Source: Saprospiraceae bacterium (GTDB taxonomy: Bacteria > Bacteroidota > Bacteroidia > Chitinophagales > Saprospiraceae). Taken from it: DNA of 64,000 bases. The notes beneath the pieces are model-generated. The model was not told the DNA's origin and did no database searches. It was given only the letters and a program-made list of their open reading frames with translations. Where the stretch lies: NCBI GenBank assembly GCA_022842725.1, contig JALHOZ010000013.1, positions 50,517 through 114,516 on the forward strand. Direction: 5' to 3'. This document shows, in pieces, positions 1 to 9,000 of the stretch (the first letter of the stretch is position 1; every line of letters begins with the position of its first letter). The translations under genes were made by a program, and so were the position numbers.

Positions 1-3000
1 CAAACCTGCGTATTTAAAGATGCGACTAACGGTTCGTACGCCTGATAGATAAATCCTTGAGTTACTGCAGTACAACCTGCAGCATCTGTAATCGTAAGGT
101 AGTAATTTCCATTTTCACTTATTGTAATGGTTTGTGTATTCCAGGACATAGCTCCGGGACCATTCCATAAATAGGAATACGGAGGTAATCCACTAATTGC
201 TACCGCTGAAATTTCTTTTTGTGGCTCAAGACATACCGATCCATTATATTGTATGTCAGCAACCAAACCACTACCTATAGCGGTTGATATCTGAGCACTA
301 TCTTTACATCCAAAACTATTAGTAACAGTAACAGAATAGTCTCCGGAATTACTGACAAACAGAGTAGGTGATGTAGCACCTGTATTCCATAAATAGATAA
401 CACCTCCGGTTGCTTCCAGAACACCCACACCGCCCGTACAAAATATCGGCTGCCCTTCTATATCTGCCACAGGATTCGGATCGACAAAAAAGTTGATGGT
501 ATTGCTGCAACCATCAGAAGTTCTGGTATAGGTCAATACTGCAGAACCTGCCATCAGAGATGTAACAAAACCATTATGATCAACTGAAATAAATTGAGGT
601 TCACTACTTTCCCAATGTCCTCCTGAAGCCGGCGATAATTGAGCGGTTTCACCCATACAGACCGTATTATCTCCTCCAAGTATCGGACTTTGAGGAATAG
701 AGTCAATAAATGTAGATAATGAATTTGTGGCACTACATCCATTTTCATCGACCACATTAAAATCATACCATTGATCAATCGCAAGATTCTGAACAGAAAC
801 AGACGTACCAGTACCGGAAAATTGAACATTCCCGGGCATTCTGACAAGAGTCCAATTGCCGGTTGATGGCAGATTCTCTAAAAACACGGTTCCTGTCGGC
901 AAATAACATGTAGGTTGTACTACCCCAATTAAAGCAGGTGTTTGTGGCAATTCTTTTACTTCTATGAGTTTGGTGTTTTGGCAGCCATCAGCTGATCTGG
1001 TATAGGTAACGGTAATTATACCCGGTTCTATACCGGAGATTACGCCTTCATTTGTTATGGTCGCAACGGATACATCAGAGCTCACCCAAATACCTCCTGT
1101 TGAAGGTAACAATTGGGTTTCAGCATTTTTACATACCAAAGAATCTCCTAAAGGCAGAGGATTGGAAGGGATTGCCTCAATATAGAGACTACCGGAAACA
1201 TCTGACGAACATTCTGTTTGACTTATTATCGTAAAGGAATAATGAGTATCCGGAGTCAAATCAGTCACCAGATGAGATTGTCCACTTCCAGATATCACCC
1301 GGCCTCCCGGTTGGATACTAATAGTCCAGGCACCAGGTCTGGGAAGATTACTGAGGAGAATACTTCCTGTAGGTTCAATACAGGTTGGTTGAATCACTAC
1401 ACCTAAAAATGGTGCAGGAGGGTTTGCATTTACCGTAATCAACCTTTGCGCGTCGCATCCATCGGAATCACGGACGTATGTAAGGACTGTGATTCCCGGT
1501 GCAATTCCCTGTATAAATCCGGCAGAAGTTATCGTAGCGATCGCTGTATTGGCTGATGTCCAGGTGCCTCCTGAAGCCGGATAGACTGATGCTGTCGACC
1601 CCATACATACGTCATCATCTCCGGATAAAACCGGATCTGCAGGAATACCCTGTATAACAACTTCTTCACTCTGAACGGAAGAACAATTATTCACATCAGA
1701 TACCCAAAAAGTGTAGGTAGTTGAAATTGGCAGATTCTGAATTAAAATATTTGGTCCTGACCCCTGGTACGTTACATTTCCGGGCATTCTGACAATGGCC
1801 CAGGGACCAAATTCAGGCAAACCTTCTAATAAAACACTTCCTGAAGGAACGAGACAGGTAGGTTGAGTGACTGAACTGACAACGGGTGACAATGGGTTTT
1901 CATGTACTGTAATGGTCATGGTACTATCACATCCGTCTGATGTCCGGGTATATGTCAGTTCAACGTCTCCCCCTGAAATTCCAGTCACCAATCCACCGGA
2001 ATTAACCAAAGCTATTCCGGGATCTGAACTGATCCAGACACCATTTGTAGATGGAGAAAGCGAGGTTGTATTTCCCACACAAACTTCGGTATGCCCGGAG
2101 ATTTCAGGATTAAACGGAATACTTCCTATAATAGCATTTGCTGACAATCCCGAACTGCATAAAAACTGGCTCGAGACCGAAAACCGGTAAATTCCTTCCG
2201 GTAACAATCCCGACCACAGATAAGATAAACCAGAACCAATGATTGTGTCTCCATCGGGATAGCTGGTAAGTTTCCAATTGCCGGATGGTGGCAAGTTACT
2301 CAGAAGTACACTTCCAAAAGGATTTGTACAGGTTGGATTTGTAGTAGTTCCGATAAAAGGAACATTTGGTACAGACCGAACCTGAAATGGTTTTGACGAT
2401 CTGCAACCATCTGACGTGCGGGTATAGGTTAATGTAACCAATCCCAATCCAACGCCTAAAACAGAACCTGAGTCATTAATCGTAGCAATGGTAAGGTTTG
2501 AAGAAGCCCATGTTCCGGAATGATCGGGATATACCTGTGCATTTTCTCCAAAACAGATTTCATCATCACCGCTTAAAACCGGATCTGGTGGTATCGGATC
2601 AATCGTTATATCTGACGAAACCGGTGAAGCACATAAAAAACTATTTCTTACTACAAAAGAATATGTTTCGTCCGGAGGAAGACCTGTAACTGTATAAATG
2701 GATCCTGAACCAGTAATCTGACTGTTGCCAGGAAGGGTTGTCAATGTCCAGTTGCCGGTTGAAGGCAAACCGTTTAACTTTATCTGACCGGTTGGTAAAA
2801 TACATGTGGGTTGGATCACTTCACCTGTCAGAGGTGCATCAGGATTAGGAAATACAGTTAATGATATTGAATTCTGACAACCGTCTGACAACCTTACATA
2901 AGTAAATGTCACCGTACCGGGAGCTATTGCGGTCACCTCTCCGGCATGATTAATAGTAGCTACAGATGTGTTGCTACTTGACCAGGTGCCACCTGAATTG

Positions 3001-6000
3001 GGCAGAAAATTGGTTGTTGCACCTGTACAGACTGAAGGAGGCCCGGACAATACCGGATTGGCAGGCATACCGTTAATAATGGCATTAGCAGACACATTTG
3101 AAGTACAAAAGTCTCCGTTTATCAATCTAAACGTGTAAGAAGATTCTATCGGTAAACCATTTATGATCATATTGGTCCCGCTCCCTTGATAAGGAATAGC
3201 ATTCGGAAAGCGCAAAATTGTCCAGAATCCTGTATTTGGAAGACCTGATAATTCTATACTGCCTGTAGGTAAATAACAGGTGGGTTGAATAATATTTTCT
3301 ATGACGGGTGCGACCGGATTAGCAAAAACTGTATACAACATCAAGTTGTCGCAGCCGTCTGTAGTTTTTGTATAAGTAAGTGTTGTAGTTCCCGGATTTA
3401 TTGCAGATACAACTCCTTGATTGGTAATTGAGGCAACAGTAGGGTTACTACTTGTCCATACACCAGCTGTTCCCGGGTCAACATAGGTTGTGGTACCTAC
3501 ACAGGTTTCTGTTATTCCTCCGATCGGAGGATCAGCAGGCAAAGGCCCAATCGCAGCCGATGCAGATAAAGAAGAAGAGCAATTATTCTGATTGATTACC
3601 CTAAATCTGTATGATGTTGAATGTGGCAGGCCTGTGACCGTAAAAGATGTTCCGCTCCCTGAAAATGTAGGACCTGAAGGAGATCGGGTTATCGTCCATG
3701 TTCCCGTTGATGGAAGTCCGTTTAAAACAATACTTCCTGTCGGAGGAACACACAAAGGTTGTGTCACAGTTCCGATTAATGGGGATGTTGGCAGCGGATT
3801 AACGGTAGCTGTGCCTGAAGCTGTAGCAGAACATCCTCTTGAATCTGTCACTGTTACCGTATAAAGACCTGACATAGCGACAGAAGCGCTACTTCGGGAA
3901 ACTACAGAAGCAGTAGAAGAGAAAGTGCCGGGACCTCTCCAATTATAGGTAAATGTTGGCGTACCATTATTCACGAAAGGGGTAATCACTAAGGTAGTAC
4001 CTACGCAAACAGCAGGTGCATTGACGGTCACCACGGGACTTGGATTAACATTAACCGTAACAGTTGCCGTTTTGGTGCAACCCAGATCATCTGTGACTGT
4101 CACAGTATACGTAGTAGTGGAAGAAGGCGATACAGTTTTTGTTGCTCCCGTACCCAATCCGTCACTCCATGTATAGGTAAAAGGCGCAATACCATTTGTA
4201 CCCAAAGCAGAAATACTAACTGAATTTCCGGAACAAATGGTTCCACCTGTCGTGGATACATTGATTTGACAACAACGCAAATAATTTCCTGTTACTTTTC
4301 CGTCAACATAATTTTCATTTGCAAAAGTCAATGCTGTTACTAACTGACTGGCTGTGAAAGTTGAACCACAACCACCAATTAAATTATTGGCCTCTGTCAA
4401 TAACTGACCTACCGTCAATCTGTACAGAGGTCCGGAAGCTATTCTCAGATTAATAAGATTTTCATCAGATTCACCAAAATCCGGGTCGTATAGATCAAAA
4501 CCTGCACTTAGTGTTAGCGCTATCAGTTGTCCTGTAAATACGTTATTGATACAGGAAGGGTCCACCATAATACCAGGAGGTAATAATGACGTATTTCCAC
4601 CGCACGGCAAATAATCTTCTACTGCAGATGATGAAGTCAACCTGATTTTGTTGGTGCATCCTATTTCCAGTCCGCCAGGAAATGCAGCAGCAAAATTTGC
4701 GTCCCTGTATGCGCCCGGATTATCACCATTAGCCCGGGTTCCCCAACCGCCTTGGGTTTGTGTTCTGAAACCTGAACAATCTGAAGGGTGACCTACAGAA
4801 AATTCAGGCTGATTGATTACCCTGCATGATTTTGAGTCTGTGATGGTGACAGAATATAATCCGTTTGGTAATCCTGAAATATCTTCCGTAGTAGCTGAAT
4901 TTGACCAAAGATAAGAATACGGAGGTGTACCATCTGTTGCGGTCAGATTGATAGTTCCGTTACTACCATTAAATGTTGATACGTCTGTAATGGTTACTGA
5001 ATACAAAGGTCTTGGATTGACAACGGCTGAAATACTGTCGATACCGACACACCCTCTTGCATCCGTAATCGTAATATAATATAAACCTGTCATAGATAAA
5101 AAAGCTCCCGTACGCATCACATGTTGGTTTGTGGCACTGAATCCGTTAGGACCACTCCATTGGTACATATAACCAGGCAATCCTGTTTGAGGTGTATTAT
5201 AAATTATTAAGGTACTGTCCTGACACACTTCAGGTGCAACCAATAGGGTCTCCGGTAAAGGTCGGACGGTAAAGGTTAATACGGACGCACAACCATCCTG
5301 ATCTCTTGAATAAGACAATAATACGGTTCCTTCGCCGGTTGCGTCGACCAGACCCTCGTCTGTTATCGTGGCTACCAATGGATTTGAACTGGTCCAATTC
5401 CCACCGCTGTTTGGAAAAACCTGAGTTTGTAATCCTTCACAAATTTCAGCATTTCCAACAAGTACAGGGTCATCAGGAATTGAAGAAATCACAGCGTCTG
5501 CAGAAGATACTGACAAACAATTGTATTGATTAACAACTGAAAAGGTATATGTTTCCCCCGGTGGCAATCCGGTAATCAGGGTAGAAACTCCTGAATCCAT
5601 GTACAGGGTGGCTCCCGGATTTCTGCTGATGACCCAATCGCCGTCTGATGGCAGCGCAATCAATTCGACACTACCGGTTGGCACCAAGCAGGTAGGTTGT
5701 GTAATTGTTCCAACACCCGGCGCAACAGGCAACGGTCTTACGGTAAACAATAAATCGCTGCTGCAACCATCTACTGTCCTCGTAAAAGTCAACACAACAT
5801 CACTGGCGCTGAGACCTTCAACAAGTCCGGTATTGTCAATATTAACCACAGAAGGGTTATTACTTTGCCAAATACCTTCAGAAGAGGGCTCAAGTTGTGT
5901 GGTTGCATTTATACACACAAAGTCATCTCCGGTAATCACAGGATTTTCCGGTATATCCAGGATAACCACTTCAGCAGAAATATCTGAAGTACATCCTCTG

Positions 6001-9000
6001 AAATCTGTTATTGAAAAATGATATATACTGTCAGGTATCAAATTTTGAACATTATATTCTGTGCCTGAACCATCGATTTGAACAGTTCCTGGCAAAATAT
6101 TAATTTTCCATGAACCCAAGTCCGGCAATCCTCCCAAAACCACACTTCCTGTCGGAACAATACAGGTTGGTTGTGTTATATTTCCAACATTAGGAAAAGA
6201 GGGTATATCATAAACCGGAACCTGAATCACCTGATCGCAACCGTCACCATTCCGGGTAAATATAAATGTTGCCAATCCGTTTGAAATACCTGTGGCTACA
6301 CCATTTGAGGTAATAGTAGCAGTCGTGGGATTCAAACTGCTCCAACTGCCGTTTACAGCCGGAAAAAATACCGCCTCAGACCCCACACAAATTAATGAGT
6401 CCCCACTGAGAACAGGATCTGAAGGTATCGCTTGAATGACAACATTTGCAGAAACTGAAGATACACACAGATTTTGATCCGTCACCGTAAAAGTAAAAGT
6501 GGTTGATGTGTCCAAAGAAGTCACTGTATACTCAGTACCGGTACCTGTATACGTATATCCAAAAGGAGATGAGGTTATGGTCCACGCTCCTACTGCAGGT
6601 AAACCACTTAAATCCACACTACCGGTAGGTACGAGACAGGTTGGTTGAGTGATAACGCCCACTACCGGAGTCAGCGGTTTTGAGTACACCTCAAAAACTT
6701 TGCTGCTTTGACATCCATCCGAATTCCTTACATAAGTTAAAACAACTGTTCCGGCTCCTGCCGCAGTTACAATTCCCTGGTTATTAACAACAGCAATAGA
6801 ATTATTTGCTGAAGACCATGTTCCTGCTGATGAAGGCAAAACTTGTGCAGTTGAACCAACGCAAGCTACGGTATCTCCACTTAAAATCGGGTCAGGAGGT
6901 ATTGGTAAAATAGAAACAGGAAGAGACAAAGCTGAAGCACAACCATTTGCATCTGTAACCATAAATGTAAAATCAGTTGCCGGTGTCAATCCTGTAACTG
7001 AAAATTCTGCATCAGAGCCCGTAAACGACTGACCACCAGGCAAAACCACTAATTCCCACGGTGATAATACCGGCAAACCTTCTACCTGCACCGTTCCTGA
7101 AGGAGTAATACAGGTAGGATGAACGATAGTTCCTATTGCAGGTGGCAATGGATTATTATGAACGGTAAATGGCATTGAAGAACTACAACCATCAAATGTT
7201 CGGGTATAGGTTATCTGGACAGTACCGGGGCTCATTCCTGTCACCAAACCGGAATTTGAAACGGTTGCGATAAGGGCGTCATTAGTTGACCAATTGCCAT
7301 CCTGATTTGGAAACACCAAAGCAGATTCTCCAAGACATACAAAAGTATCACCGCTCAAAATTGGATTGGCGGGAATTGGATTGATAAAAACATTTGCAGA
7401 AACAGATGAAGTACAACCTCTGAAATCCTGCACAATAAATGTATAATTGCTGTTTGGTGTTAAACCTGTAACTGTGTAAGAAGCACCTGTCCCTGTGTAA
7501 AGTTGCCCATCCGGCAATCGGGTTATGGTCCAATTGGCTGAATCCGGAAGATTTTGCAAGGTAACACTTCCTGTTGGTACGGAACATGTCGGATGAACAA
7601 CAGGGCCGATAAACGGAATGCCGGGATTTGAAAAAACATCAAAACTCATGGTTTGGTCACAACCATCTGATGTCCTGGTATAAGTCAACCAAACATTTCC
7701 CGGTGAAAGTCCGCTTACCAATCCTTCATTTGTTATGGTAGCTACAGACACATTGCCCGATGACCAAACTCCTTCTGATGCCGGAAATACATTGGTTTGA
7801 GACCCAACACAAGTCGATGTATTACCTGTCAAAACCGGATCCGGAGGAATGGGTAAAATGGTCACTTCGACAACATTGGCGGTCCGACACCCGTTGGCAT
7901 TGGTAACAAAAAACTGATATGTGCTGTCAGGAGTCAATCCATTGATGGTGTAGGTATTTCCAATTCCGGAATACGTTATTTCTCCGGGGTATTGTGTAAT
8001 CACCCAACTTCCGGTTGCCGGTAATCCTGACAGAACAATGGTGCCTGTCGGCACTGTACAGGTAGGTTGAGTAATAGAACTTACGATTGGCAAACCAGGA
8101 AGCGGTTGTACAACGACGACTGCCGAATCAACTGCCACACATTCAGTATATCGATGCAATGACCAATTATCTGTGAACAAAATGCCTCCTTCTGTCTCAG
8201 CAGAAATCAACAAGTGGCCTGCGTCGGGTGGAATAATAAATTCCATGGTATATTCCTGATACAGATTAGAAACAACTTTTTTACTTGTTGCAGGAAAAAT
8301 GAGTTGAGACCAACCCGGTGTATAAAGTTGAAAGGAGATTTTTGGATTTTTGTTGGTATTTGTGGCTTTAGCCCAAACTTTGAGGATATAACGATCACCA
8401 GGAATGACATCGACAGGTTGCGATATTGATGTAAATCCCGAAGATCCATCGACCACAGCAGCTCTTGTTCCTTCGTGCACGTCTGACCCTTGGGTAGTTA
8501 TCGATGCTCCCGGGCCGGATATGGTCCAAAATTGGAGATTCGTAGCAGATTCAAAACCCGGGTTTAATAAAATATTTGTTGGGATATCCGGCGTGCAGGT
8601 AGCTGTGTATGTAGTTGTTGAAACAGGAGAAAATTCTGCTGAATTTCCGGTCGTTCCGTTGGACCATTCTATGGTACCATTATTACAACCTGTTGCAACT
8701 AATGTAGCCGTATCTCCGACACAAATTGTATCATTGGTTATAGAAAAAGAACTGGTATTGTAGGCTAAAACAATTTCGTCATAATGAGAACAAGCAGGAA
8801 CTTTATGCGTCAATGAGATTTCGTCAATGACTGCGGGAGGCTGTATACCTCCGGAATCGTCATTCTGCCAGGTAAAAATCAATCTTACGGAAGTACCTTT
8901 TAATTGATCAGGCAAAGAAATCATTGCTGTCTGAAAATTGTATGAAGAATGAAGATTGATATTACTAACAAGAGTCGCCCCTAACATATTAGTGGACGGA

